NCBI GenBank assembly: GCA_003219175.1
Contig: QHPU01000037.1
Span: 1-39,233 of the forward strand
From: Verrucomicrobiota bacterium
GTDB lineage: Bacteria; Verrucomicrobiota; Verrucomicrobiia; Chthoniobacterales; UBA10450
Direction of reading: 5' to 3'
DNA: 39,233 bases
Of this stretch, positions 26,355-34,485 are shown one piece after another (position 1 is the stretch's first letter; the number at the start of each line of letters is the position of its first letter). The translations under genes and the position numbers were made by a program. The notes beneath the pieces were generated by a model that worked only from the letters and a program-made list of their open reading frames with translations, was not told the origin of the DNA and made no database searches.

Positions 26355-27353
26355 CTACAACAACTCGCCCTGCGCGCCGCTCGGCGGTTTCAATCCGAGT
26401 TTGCGATAAGCATTCGGCATCGCCACTCGACCCTGTGGAGTGCGCTTGATGTAACCTTGCATAATCAAGTACGGCTCGTTCACTTCTTCGAGCGTTCCCG
26501 CTTCCTCGCCGACGGCCACCGCTAACGAGTTTAAGCCAACCGGCCCGCCATTAAATTTGTGAATCAAGGTCTCAACGATCCGTTTGTCCCATTCGTCGAA
26601 TCCGTCGCGGTCGATCTCGAGCATGGCCAAGGCGCGATCCGCCAATTCTCCATCTATTTTTCCATCGGCTTTCACCTGAACGTAATCGCGCACCCACCAG
26701 AGCAGGTTATTGGCAGTGCGAGGCGTTCCACGCGCCCGCGCGGCGATCTCCTTTGCTCCATCGTCATCGATCTCAACGTTCAATAATCCCGCACTGCGCC
26801 GGACAATTCTGTGCATTTCCTCTGCGCCGTAATAATCGAGCCGCGCCGTTGTTCCGAAACGCGAACGCAAGGGCGCGCTCACCATTCCTGCGCGCGTCGT
26901 TGCTCCGATCAATGTAAACTTCGGTAATTGCAGTCGCAGACTCCGCGCCTGCGGCCCCTGGTCGATGATGATGTCGAGCCGGTAATCTTCCATCGCCGGA
27001 TAAAGATACTCTTCGATCGTGGGTTGGAGCCGGTGAATCTCATCGATGAAAAGCACGTCGCCCTTCTCCAAACTCGTCAGTAGCCCGGCCAGTTCTCCCG
27101 CTTTTTCAATCACCGGCCCACTGGTATTTTTCATGTTCACGTCCATCTCGTGAGCAATGATGTTGGCCAGAGTCGTTTTGCCGAGACCCGGCGGCCCGCT
27201 CAACAGAATGTGTTGAAGGACGTCACCGCGCTTTTTCGCTGCTGCCACCAAAAGCTCCAACCGTTCGCAGACTTTCGTCTGCCCAGTGAACTCGCTGAAC
27301 ATCGGTGGCCGCAGCGAGACTTCGAGAGCGGGATCCGGTTCCGGCGGTTTCAT
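26355..27353 (-). CDS. ruvB: Holliday junction branch-migration ATPase RuvB
   Basis: The 332-residue protein is typical of the family. It has [19 protein letters not shown] at the start, Walker [10 protein letters not shown] (residues 53-61), Walker [10 protein letters not shown], sensor-1 [12 protein letters not shown] with PLRSRFG, and the C-terminal winged-helix [18 protein letters not shown]. It drives branch migration with RuvA during recombination. RuvA and RuvC are not present here. It lies upstream of the broken xseA on the same strand, with repeats between them, and downstream of the RsbW-like gene. Confidence 0.97.
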   Translation of the reverse strand: MKPPEPDPALEVSLRPPMFSEFTGQTKVCERLELLVAAAKKRGDVLQHILLSGPPGLGKTTLANIIAHEMDVNMKNTSGPVIEKAGELAGLLTSLEKGDVLFIDEIHRLQPTIEEYLYPAMEDYRLDIIIDQGPQARSLRLQLPKFTLIGATTRAGMVSAPLRSRFGTTARLDYYGAEEMHRIVRRSAGLLNVEIDDDGAKEIAARARGTPRTANNLLWWVRDYVQVKADGKIDGELADRALAMLEIDRDGFDEWDKRIVETLIHKFNGGPVGLNSLAVAVGEEAGTLEEVNEPYLIMQGYIKRTPQGRVAMPNAYRKLGLKPPSGAQGELL

Positions 27354-27415
27354 CGTCGATCTAGAGCAAACCTGATAACATCGAACGGAAGATTACGCAC
27401 GATGCGATTTCGTAG

Positions 27416-27500
27416 CGTTAAAGCGCTGAAGGGTTGAAGCGATCGAGCGTCGGCATCGATAACGGTTTCTGCCGCTTCAATGTTTCAGCTCTTTAACCCG
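27416..27500. repeat. Inverted repeat at the 3' end of the RsbW-like gene
   Basis: CGTTAAAGCGCTGAAGGGTT (27416-27435, then GAAGCG) faces CGCTTCAATGTTTCAGCTCT (27473-27492, then TTAACCCG). The right arm overlaps the last four codons and the TGA of the RsbW-like gene (27485-27487). Confidence 0.78.
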
Positions 27501-27904
27501 TCAACGAGAATCTTCTTCGTCAAAACCAGTTCGGTCCCGCGTTGGCGCAAAATGTAGTCAACCTGATCAAAGGCGTTGCGGATCATCATCAGGCCGAGCC
27601 CGCCGGGTCGAACAACTTTATCGTGTCGGCGCTGCAGCGCTTCCGTCTCCGGCTGCATTCCATAATCACGCAGTCGCATTCGCACACAGTCCTGCCGTTG
27701 CTCGAGAGAAAGTGCGATGAGCTGGTCGTCGCGCAGCTCGTAGGCATGCCGGATAATATTGGTGCACGCTTCATCCACCCCCAGCACCATCAAGGTGCGA
27801 TCGCGCTCAGGGATTGGCAGGTTATCCAAAAATCTTCTCACGAAGCTGCGCATCAGAGAGAGATTTCCAGGATGACTAGAAAACTCGAGCTTGCGTTTTT
27901 TCAT
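27485..27904 (-). CDS. RsbW-like anti-sigma factor / serine kinase (HATPase_c_2)
   Basis: From the ATG at 27904 the protein has 139 residues. It has the ATP-binding N box VDEACTNIIRHAY, then MRLRDYGMQPE and the G box GGLGLMMIRNAFD, ending VLTKKIL. These are GHKL-fold kinases that bind an alternative sigma factor or phosphorylate an anti-sigma antagonist, although a partner STAS protein is not seen nearby. The frame extends to 27937, but the conserved domain begins at KLEFSSHPGNL. The C-terminal codons and stop lie in the repeat at 27416-27500. Confidence 0.85.
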   Translation of the reverse strand: MKKRKLEFSSHPGNLSLMRSFVRRFLDNLPIPERDRTLMVLGVDEACTNIIRHAYELRDDQLIALSLEQRQDCVRMRLRDYGMQPETEALQRRHDKVVRPGGLGLMMIRNAFDQVDYILRQRGTELVLTKKILVDGLKS

Positions 27905-28024
27905 TCCAACCGCAGTCATGCTGCCGAGGGTTATCATCGCTTCAAGTGTCGCGTGACAGAATAATTCATGCTGCGGGGTAGCGCATCGGAGATTTAACTG
28001 AAGTCGTCACGCGCAATTCCGTCG

Positions 28025-28113
28025 CTGGAAGTTAGGCTTCCAGCCTGACTCGGCTTGCGATCTTCCAGGTCGCATCCGCGGCGTTCAATCTGGAAGCTTG
28101 ATTGCCGAGTCAG
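28025..28113. repeat. REP-like element R7
   Basis: CTGGAAG-TTAGG-CTTCCAG forms a hairpin at 28025-28043. CTGACTCGGC (28045-28054) pairs with GCCGAGTCAG (28104-28113). It lies directly upstream of the secreted-protein gene. Frames through it are not taken as coding. Confidence 0.7.
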
Positions 28114-28187
28114 CCAAAATGGCTCACTTTCACAAAAACGCGCCCGCCGCGTTGGACACAATTACAAACCGCGCTTCAATTTCCCGC

Positions 28188-28898
28188 ATGTTGAAAAGTT
28201 TTGCCGCGCTCTTTCTGTTCTCTGCGTCCGCTGTTTTTGCGCAAACCAATCCCACTGCCTACGATGCTCTTCGCACCGTCGGCAATCAGCTGAATCGTGA
28301 CTACGTTAATCGCGTGGTTTCGGTCACCGGACTCGACGGCAATCCCCAGCCGTCGACCTGGAGAATTTTGGTTGATGATCAAAATGCGCAGGGGTTTCGC
28401 GAAATCCAGGTGAGAGACGGGCGTGTTACTTCCAATCGAATTTCGAATCGCAATATCGTTGGAACAGCGCAAGGCGCGACGGTCAATCCCGCGCGTTTGA
28501 ATCTGGACTCCAGCGGCGCTTATGAGGTGGCGAGCCGCACCGCCGGCTCTTCGCACGTGCCGTTCGCCTACGTCAATTACACTCTGCGCACGAACGCACG
28601 TGGGGACGGTACCTGGATTATTACGTTACAAAATCAAAATCATCGGCCGGTAGGCACGATTTACATCGGCGCGAACAAGGGAACGGTGACGCGGACCGAA
28701 GGAATGTTTGCTGGCGCGCCGATGGATGCTGTGATCGAGGATCACCGCGAGGGAGACATCGAGGACAAAGAGCACAGCGGCGACAATCCGATCATGCGCA
28801 GTGTGCGGCAGATGTTTTATCGGACGCGCGAACAAGCCCGCGAAACCTTCAAACGCGTGCGCCACAATTTTGCCGATTACATCCGCGGCAACGACTGA
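28188..28898 (+). CDS. Secreted hypothetical protein
   Basis: The 236-residue protein has a Sec signal, MLKSFAALFLFSASAVFAQ. The mature part repeats short beta motifs (NRVVSVTGLDGNPQPSTWRI, REIQVRDGRVTSNRISNR, SHVPFAYVNYTLRTN, GTWIITLQNQNHRPVGTI) and ends in a charged, helical tail (REQARETFKRVRHNFADYIR). No family is recognised. The stop is two bases before the ATG of the DUF5996 gene, so the two are in one operon. The frame extends upstream to 28098 through palindromic element R7, but the signal peptide decides the start. Confidence 0.8.
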   Translation: MLKSFAALFLFSASAVFAQTNPTAYDALRTVGNQLNRDYVNRVVSVTGLDGNPQPSTWRILVDDQNAQGFREIQVRDGRVTSNRISNRNIVGTAQGATVNPARLNLDSSGAYEVASRTAGSSHVPFAYVNYTLRTNARGDGTWIITLQNQNHRPVGTIYIGANKGTVTRTEGMFAGAPMDAVIEDHREGDIEDKEHSGDNPIMRSVRQMFYRTREQARETFKRVRHNFADYIRGND

Positions 28899-28900
28899 CC

Positions 28901-29854
28901 ATGGCGGAGAATTCACGCGAACAAATCTGGCCAGCTCTCGATTATTCGGAGTGGCGCGAGACCTGCGCGACATTGCAGTTGTGGACACAGATCATCGGTA
29001 AGATCAGGCTGGCTCTCGGCCCTTGGATCAACCATTCGTGGGGTGTCACATTGTATGTCACGGCGCGCGGATTGACCACGTCACTCATTCCCTATGATTC
29101 ACGCGCATTTGAGATCGAGTTTGATTTCATCTGCCACGAATTACGTATTATCACGGCAGAGGGCGATGAGCGTGTGATCACGTTGCAACCGCAGAGTGTC
29201 GCGAATTTTTATCGTGCGGTAATGGACAACCTGCGAGAGCTCGCGGTTGACGTACAAATTGGAATGAAACCGAACGAAACGCTGGAAGCGATTCCCTTCG
29301 ATCATGATGAGAAACACGCTGCTTATGATCTGGAATATGCCAACCGCTTCTGGCGCGTGCTCCTGCAGGCAGATCGCGTTTTCAAAGAATTTCGTTCGCG
29401 TTTCTGCGGCAAATGCAGTCCGGTACATTTCTTCTGGGGCAGCTTCGATCTGGCGGTGACGCGCTTTTCCGGGAGGCCGGCGCCACCTCATCCCGGCGGC
29501 GTTCCCCATTTACCGGACGCGATCACACGCGAGGCCTATTCGCAGGAGGTGAGCAGCCTCGGATTCTGGCCCGGCAATGATCAAGTTCCCACGGCGCTGT
29601 TCTACTCCTATGCCTATCCTTCGCCTGATGGTTTCGCGGAGGCCAAGGTGAAACCGGCCAGCGCCTATTTTCATCCTCAGCTGCGCGAATTCGCCCTCCC
29701 TTATGACGAAGTGCGTCGGGCTGAGTCACCCGACAAGGTCATCCTCGAATTTGCGCAGAGCACTTATGACGCAGCTTCAACCCTGGCGAAATGGGACCGG
29801 GCGGCTTTTGAAGAAATCAAACCTTCCTTGCATTCGGCTGCGCGCCACTCGTAA
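28901..29854 (+). CDS. DUF5996 family protein
   Basis: The 317-residue protein matches DUF5996: WPALDYSEWRETCATLQLWTQIIGKI, NHSWGVTLYVTARGLTTS, FEIEFDFICHELRI, PVHFFWGSFDLAVTRFSGR, and HPGGVPHLPD with FWPGNDQVPTALFYSYAYP. The family is cytoplasmic and of unknown function, and has no signal here. It is two bases after the secreted-protein gene and nine bases before the AraC regulator, so the three probably share a transcript. The regulator may control them. Confidence 0.85.
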   Translation: MAENSREQIWPALDYSEWRETCATLQLWTQIIGKIRLALGPWINHSWGVTLYVTARGLTTSLIPYDSRAFEIEFDFICHELRIITAEGDERVITLQPQSVANFYRAVMDNLRELAVDVQIGMKPNETLEAIPFDHDEKHAAYDLEYANRFWRVLLQADRVFKEFRSRFCGKCSPVHFFWGSFDLAVTRFSGRPAPPHPGGVPHLPDAITREAYSQEVSSLGFWPGNDQVPTALFYSYAYPSPDGFAEAKVKPASAYFHPQLREFALPYDEVRRAESPDKVILEFAQSTYDAASTLAKWDRAAFEEIKPSLHSAARHS

Positions 29855-29863
29855 TTAGCAGCC

Positions 29864-30799
29864 ATGATTTCTGTGGATCCGGCGATCGCTGAAAGGGGCG
29901 CCTGGCGAGATGTGCCACAAGGCTGGCGACAACTCTACGGCGATTTCGAAAAACTCGGCGTCAGTGTGGAATGGCATGATTTTCAAACGCCGCGGTTACT
30001 CGACTGGGGCCGCAGCTTCCACCCGCAAAGCATTGAGTTTTGTTTGAATCTCAATGGTCGCGGTGCGGTGCGAACAACGCGCGCACACGGCGAATTTCTT
30101 CGGGGGACTTCCGGCTACTACGCCATCACCGAGGAACCACTGAGCGCGACCCGCGAAGCGAATGATCATCATCAGTTCGTGACCTTGGAGTTTTCGCGGG
30201 CGCATTTGCAAAAGCAGCTCGCCGAAAATGTGAGCGATCTCGATTCCGCTATGCGCGAATCGATTTTTGATAATGGTGTCCATGTTTCCACACCGCGGCC
30301 GATGACAGCGGAGCAGCGCAAGGTCGTGGCTTCGTTGAGCGAGCCGCCAGTCGCAAAAGCTGCCCAGATTTTGTGGTACCAAAGCAAAGCGCTCGAATTG
30401 ATGGCGCATTTCCTGTTCGAACCGAAGGATCCGGAATTTTTTTGCATGCGCCAGAAGCGGGTCGCGCGCGATCGGGTGGAGCGAACCAAGGAATTACTCG
30501 CTCGCGATTTGGTGAATCCACCGACGTTGGAGATGCTCGGCCAGGAAGTTGGATGCAGTCCGTTTTATTTAAGCCGGATTTTTTCGCGCGAAGTCGGTCT
30601 GACAATTCCGCAATATCTGCGCAATATTCGGATGGAACGCGCCGCCGAGCTTTTGCGAAGCGGCCGTTACAATGTCACCGAAGCGGCGATCGAAGTGGGC
30701 TACTCCAGTCTAAGTCATTTCAGCAAAGCGTTCTGCGAAACGATCGGTTGCTGTCCCGTGCTTTATCCGGCAGCGAAGAACGTGATCATTGATCGCTGA
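29864..30799 (+). CDS. AraC family transcriptional regulator
   Basis: The 311-residue protein has an N-terminal cupin-like ligand domain ([20 protein letters not shown]). Two helix-turn-helix motifs lie at about residues 210-305 ([60 protein letters not shown]), matching the AraC/XylS type. Such proteins bind promoter DNA in response to a small ligand. The ligand is unknown. It follows DUF5996 closely and comes 91 bases before purH, in which lies an inverted repeat (30810-30882). Confidence 0.92.
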   Translation: MISVDPAIAERGAWRDVPQGWRQLYGDFEKLGVSVEWHDFQTPRLLDWGRSFHPQSIEFCLNLNGRGAVRTTRAHGEFLRGTSGYYAITEEPLSATREANDHHQFVTLEFSRAHLQKQLAENVSDLDSAMRESIFDNGVHVSTPRPMTAEQRKVVASLSEPPVAKAAQILWYQSKALELMAHFLFEPKDPEFFCMRQKRVARDRVERTKELLARDLVNPPTLEMLGQEVGCSPFYLSRIFSREVGLTIPQYLRNIRMERAAELLRSGRYNVTEAAIEVGYSSLSHFSKAFCETIGCCPVLYPAAKNVIIDR

Positions 30800-30809
30800 T
30801 GCGATCAGA

Positions 30810-30882
30810 TTAAAGAGGTTACAAGCGTTACATTGTTACAACGGCCACCTTTTTAACCTTGTAACCCTCGTAACTCTTTTAA
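30810..30882. repeat. Inverted repeat upstream of purH
   Basis: TTAAAGAGGTTACAAGCGTT on the left faces GTAACCCTCGTAACTCTTTT on the right, with gaps. It resembles the TTAAAG/CTTTAA palindrome at 27416-27500 in style but not in sequence. It lies in the leader of purH, and a regulatory effect is not shown. Confidence 0.55.
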
Positions 30883-30890
30883 CCCTTCAC

Positions 30891-32414
30891 ATGAAGATTC
30901 AGCGGGCTCTCATTTCCGTTTCTGACAAGACTGGCATTGCCGATTTCGCGCGCGCCCTCGAAAAACAAGGTGTCGACATTATTTCTACCGGTGGAACGGC
31001 GGAACTGTTGCGTAAGAAAAAGATCCCTGTCCGCGAGATATCCAGTTTTACGGGTTTCCCCGAAGTTTTGGAAGGCCGGGTGAAAACGTTGCACCCGCGT
31101 GTGCACGGCGGCTTGCTCTACAAGCGGGATAATCCGAAACATGAAAAGGAGGCGCGCGATCAGGGGTTCGAACCGATCGATCTTGTCGTCGTTAATCTTT
31201 ATCCGTTCGAAGAAACGGTAGCCAAACCGGATGTGACGCTGGCCGAAGCGATCGACAATATCGACATCGGAGGCCCGTCGATGATCCGTAGTGCCGCCAA
31301 AAATTACGAGAGCGTCACCGTTGTTGTCGATCCAGCCGATTACGATCTCGTGCTCGAAACCATGCGCGACAATGATGGTGAGACGACGCTGAAACTTCGG
31401 GAGCGTCTCGCGATCAAAGCATTCATTAAAACGTCTGCCTACGATCGCGCGATTGGTACATTTCTGAACCAGGAACAAGCAACTGATGCGTCGTTTTCAC
31501 TGACGATGCCGCTCGTTACTCATCTGCGTTACGGCGAGAATCCACATCAAAAAGCCGCGCTCTATGGTGACTTCGACAAGCATTTTGAAAAACTCCACGG
31601 TAAAGAGTTGTCCTTTAACAACATTCTCGACATCAGCGCGGCTACCAGCCTGATCAGCGACTTTGGTGAAGCGACGGTTGCAATCCTGAAACACACCAAT
31701 CCCTGTGGTGTCGGGAGTGATCCCGATCTCCGCGAAGCGTGGGAAAAAGCGTTCGCCACAGACAAACAAGCACCCTTTGGCGGGATTATCGTCTGCAATC
31801 GCGAAATCGACGAATCGTTGGCCAAAGCAATCAGCGAAATTTTCAGTGAAGTCATTATTGCGCCGGAATTTTCCGGAGAGGCGCGCACGATTTTACAGAA
31901 GAAAAAGAATCTGCGCCTGATTCGGTTACTTGATCCGGCCGCCGAACTCTTGCCAAAGAAGGATATCCGTTCCGTCTGCGGCGGTTTACTCGTGCAGGAC
32001 GCGGACGTTGGCGCTGAAGAAGCCGAACGCGTCGTCTCAAAACGTCAGCCGACGGAGAGTGAACTCAACGCGATGCGATTTGGTTGGCGTGTCGTCAAAC
32101 ATGTGAAATCGAATGCTATCGTTTACGCCGGGCCGGATCGCACTCTGGCTATGGGCGCCGGACAAATGTCACGCGTCGATTCGTCGCGGATTGCAATCTG
32201 GAAAGCACAGGAAGCGGGGCTTTCCCTCAAGGGCAGCGCACTGGCCAGTGACGCGTTTTTCCCATTTCCGGATGGGCTTCTTGCTGCGGCCGATGCAGGC
32301 GCCAGCTGTGTGATTCAGCCGGGCGGTTCGGTGCGCGATGAAGAAGTAATCGCCGCCGCCGATGAGCGCGATATGGCAATGATCTTTACCGGCATCCGTC
32401 ATTTTCGGCATTGA
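30891..32414 (+). CDS. purH: Bifunctional AICAR transformylase / IMP cyclohydrolase
   Basis: The 507-residue protein has the N-terminal IMP cyclohydrolase domain ([49 protein letters not shown]). The C-terminal AICAR transformylase domain follows, with [39 protein letters not shown] and [13 protein letters not shown]. It catalyses the last two steps of purine synthesis. The ATG at 30891 fits known PurH N-termini, so the upstream in-frame start at 30789 is rejected. The gene appears intact. Confidence 0.97.
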   Translation: MKIQRALISVSDKTGIADFARALEKQGVDIISTGGTAELLRKKKIPVREISSFTGFPEVLEGRVKTLHPRVHGGLLYKRDNPKHEKEARDQGFEPIDLVVVNLYPFEETVAKPDVTLAEAIDNIDIGGPSMIRSAAKNYESVTVVVDPADYDLVLETMRDNDGETTLKLRERLAIKAFIKTSAYDRAIGTFLNQEQATDASFSLTMPLVTHLRYGENPHQKAALYGDFDKHFEKLHGKELSFNNILDISAATSLISDFGEATVAILKHTNPCGVGSDPDLREAWEKAFATDKQAPFGGIIVCNREIDESLAKAISEIFSEVIIAPEFSGEARTILQKKKNLRLIRLLDPAAELLPKKDIRSVCGGLLVQDADVGAEEAERVVSKRQPTESELNAMRFGWRVVKHVKSNAIVYAGPDRTLAMGAGQMSRVDSSRIAIWKAQEAGLSLKGSALASDAFFPFPDGLLAAADAGASCVIQPGGSVRDEEVIAAADERDMAMIFTGIRHFRH

Positions 32415-32420
32415 TAGAAA

Positions 32421-32472
32421 GAATTTACAGATGGTGGAGGATTCCGAACTGAATCCCTGTTTATCCTGTAAG
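32421..32472. repeat. ACAGGATT-type inverted repeat, copy 3
   Basis: GAATTTACAGATGGTGGAGG faces CTGTTTATCCTGTAAGT, with TTTACAG/CTGTAAG at the ends. It lies in the gap between the convergent purH and TonB-tailed genes. Confidence 0.5.
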
Positions 32473-32501
32473 TAACGCTCTAGTTCAAAGTTTCTCCAGC
32501 G

Positions 32502-33593
32502 TTATGGTTTGAACGTAATCGGCACGACGATACTCCACTCCTGCCCCGCTTCAGAGCGCCACTGGTGAAGCGCGGAGACGGCTGCTTGATCGAGGATGGA
32601 GTTACCGGTCGAGCGAATAGTCTGAACCGCAACAGCCCGCCCATTGGCGTCGAACAAAACGCGGAAGCTACCCGATGCCTGCCCGGCGCCGCGCGGTTGT
32701 CTTGCGTCGGACGGATAACGTGGTGCGGGCGCGTAAACCAGCTTTGATTCTTTCAGTGGGATTTTCGATGGTGTTCCCGTTCGCGCCGGCGTCGCTGATG
32801 ATGACGGTATCGGACCCGACGCAGACATCAGATTTTGCCAACTCGCGGTCGTGTTCGATGAAACTTGTGATAGAAGTGTTGCCGCCGCAGCGGCCGGTCT
32901 GATCGCGCACGAATTGCTTCCGGCGCGAAATGTCACGACGCCGATGAGCTCGCCACGCTGATTGATAACCGGTGCGCCCGCGATCGTTTTCGATAACGCC
33001 GGCGTAACATCGAACCATTCTCCTGCTTCGTCGGTGAAGCGGGCGCTGATTTTCTCCTCCAACAGGACCGGGTTTGCCCGTTCAATCGGGCTCAGAACGA
33101 TCGCGACCTCGTCTCCAGTATCCGGCAGCGCGCTCGCGCTCGGCACAAGAAACGGTAACCGATGGGTCGCATCCGCTTTCAAGAGAACCAAATTTTGCAG
33201 TGCGGTTCGGGTGAGGGCGCCCGAGACATTGCAAATTGCTCCGTCTGCGACTTTTGCCACGGCATTAACTCCGCCTGTCGTGACGCTGCGATCTGCAATG
33301 AATTTTCCGTCATCGGAAACGAAAAAGCCATGACCGTTTGCACTCAAGCGTCCTGTTCCATCGAAGACCGAAACAATGACGACGGCACCGCGAATCCGTT
33401 GTGCCATTTCAACGAAAACACTGACTGGGGTTTTTTGTGGTTGTGATGAGGATGCGGCTGTGGATTCGACTGCCGACGGCGTTGGTGTGACCGCCGCCGG
33501 AGAAGGTTCGGTCGCGCGAACAATGGAAGGTTTTCGTCCGCACGAAACGAACGCGCCGAGAACGAGAATCAAACTCAAACCGACCCACCGCAT
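32502..33593 (-). CDS. Trypsin-like pseudo-protease with C-terminal TonB domain, probable lipoprotein
   Basis: The protein of about 363 residues has a signal-like N-terminus (MRWVGLSLILVLGAFVSC), which may be a lipobox. A proline/serine-rich linker and a domain folded like HtrA proteases follow: IRGAVVIVSVFDGTG, GHGFFVSDDGKFIADRSVTTGG, NLVLLKADA, AGAPVINQRGELIGVV. All three catalytic positions look changed: His of NHHV becomes DRSV, Asp of DLALLK becomes NLVLLK, and the GNSGG Ser site becomes TIAGAP. The C-terminus (PAPRYPSDARQPRGAGQASG, VRSTGNSILDQAAVSALHQW, VPITFKP) is a TonB C-terminal domain. It probably binds rather than cuts. The ATG at 33593 has GGGAG directly adjacent; a GTG at 33608 is an alternative. 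Confidence 0.82.
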   Translation of the reverse strand: MRWVGLSLILVLGAFVSCGRKPSIVRATEPSPAAVTPTPSAVESTAASSSQPQKTPVSVFVEMAQRIRGAVVIVSVFDGTGRLSANGHGFFVSDDGKFIADRSVTTGGVNAVAKVADGAICNVSGALTRTALQNLVLLKADATHRLPFLVPSASALPDTGDEVAIVLSPIERANPVLLEEKISARFTDEAGEWFDVTPALSKTIAGAPVINQRGELIGVVTFRAGSNSCAIRPAAAAATLLSQVSSNTTASWQNLMSASGPIPSSSATPARTGTPSKIPLKESKLVYAPAPRYPSDARQPRGAGQASGSFRVLFDANGRAVAVQTIRSTGNSILDQAAVSALHQWRSEAGQEWSIVVPITFKP

Positions 33594-33897
33594 TCTCCCT
33601 AACCACACCGTGTGCTGGTCGCCGACTCAAGGAAAATCAGCGAGATCACCAATGAACGTAAGTAGAAAATGCCTCAAGTGCCTTGGCGGGGAAGGCGATT
33701 GAGTCTCTCGCGTCGGAAAGGGCCTCTCGCTTTGACAGCGATGCGCGGAGGCATCGCATTCCAAAGCCCCGCGAGCGAAATTCGCCGGAAACGCCTGATT
33801 CCCTTTCGTAGCAGCTTTGGGAGTGCGTCCGCGTCCTCGCGTCGCTTCAGCTTGGAAATCGCCGGCCGAGGAATTCCGTTGCGAACCCAGAAGCTGC
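33594..33897. other. Intergenic region, no gene recognised
   Basis: These roughly 300 bases between two minus-strand genes have no convincing coding frame on either strand. GCGATGCGCGGAGGCATCGC (33740 region) is a partial palindrome. Promoters for the TonB-tailed gene should be here. Confidence 0.35.
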
Positions 33898-34425
33898 TTA
33901 TGCAGGTAACGTTCTCCTCCTTCGCATCGTCGCGGCCTGAACGAGGATACCAAATAGAACCAATGCGCTAAACAAGAGCACTTCTCCGGTCGGCGGCAAA
34001 GAAATCGCATTTGTGATCAGGTGTGCCCCAATCAGCGACGAGACAAAGATCAGCGCCCAATCAAACAACATTAGAAGGAGGACTGTTCCGATCAATCCGC
34101 CGATAAAAAAAATTAGCCAATAATGCGAGGCATACTGAGCGACAAACGTCGCTGCCAGTCCGACAGCGAACCGGCCGCCGGCGATGAAACCGGCCAGGCC
34201 AATCGCTAATTTTTGCACAAAAAGTGCAAGTAACGCCCCGATGAACCCGAGTAAGATTGCGAAGGTTAGTTGCAGCAACGGTGTTGGTTCACTCACGATG
34301 TGCGACGCGAGGGTTACGCCTGCGGCAAACCCGATCGCCGCCACGCAAAGCCAGAAGAGTTTGCGACCAAACAACAACACGGCTGCGCCAATCAAAGCGC
34401 TGAGGATGGGAATTGAAGCGTTCAT
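33898..34425 (-). CDS. DUF4203/TMEM198-like membrane protein
   Basis: The 175-residue protein is nearly all membrane: about seven helices (PILSALIGAAVLLFG, FWLCVAAIGFAAGVTLA, TFAILLGFIGALLALFV, LAIGLAGFIAGG, YWLIFFIGGLIGTVLLLMLF, ALIFVSSLIGAHLI, VLLFSALVLFGILVQ). It has the small Gly-rich pattern of the TM198/DUF4203 family. It ends in a basic MRRRR. The function is unknown. It lies 60 bases downstream of the M28 peptidase gene on the same strand. Confidence 0.75.
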   Translation of the reverse strand: MNASIPILSALIGAAVLLFGRKLFWLCVAAIGFAAGVTLASHIVSEPTPLLQLTFAILLGFIGALLALFVQKLAIGLAGFIAGGRFAVGLAATFVAQYASHYWLIFFIGGLIGTVLLLMLFDWALIFVSSLIGAHLITNAISLPPTGEVLLFSALVLFGILVQAATMRRRRTLPA

Positions 34426-34485
34426 CAGTGTGCTCAGTCCTATCCGTCATCCCGAGCGGAACGCCAGTCGGCGCTTTACGAAGCT

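Noticed and set aside
28098-28187. N-terminal extension of the secreted-protein gene
   Set aside because: It would translate palindromic element R7 and bury the signal peptide.
33669-33971. + strand frame of 100 codons between the TonB-tailed and membrane-protein genes
   Set aside because: Arginine/serine-rich composition typical of antisense frames. It overlaps the membrane-protein gene and has no ribosome-binding site.
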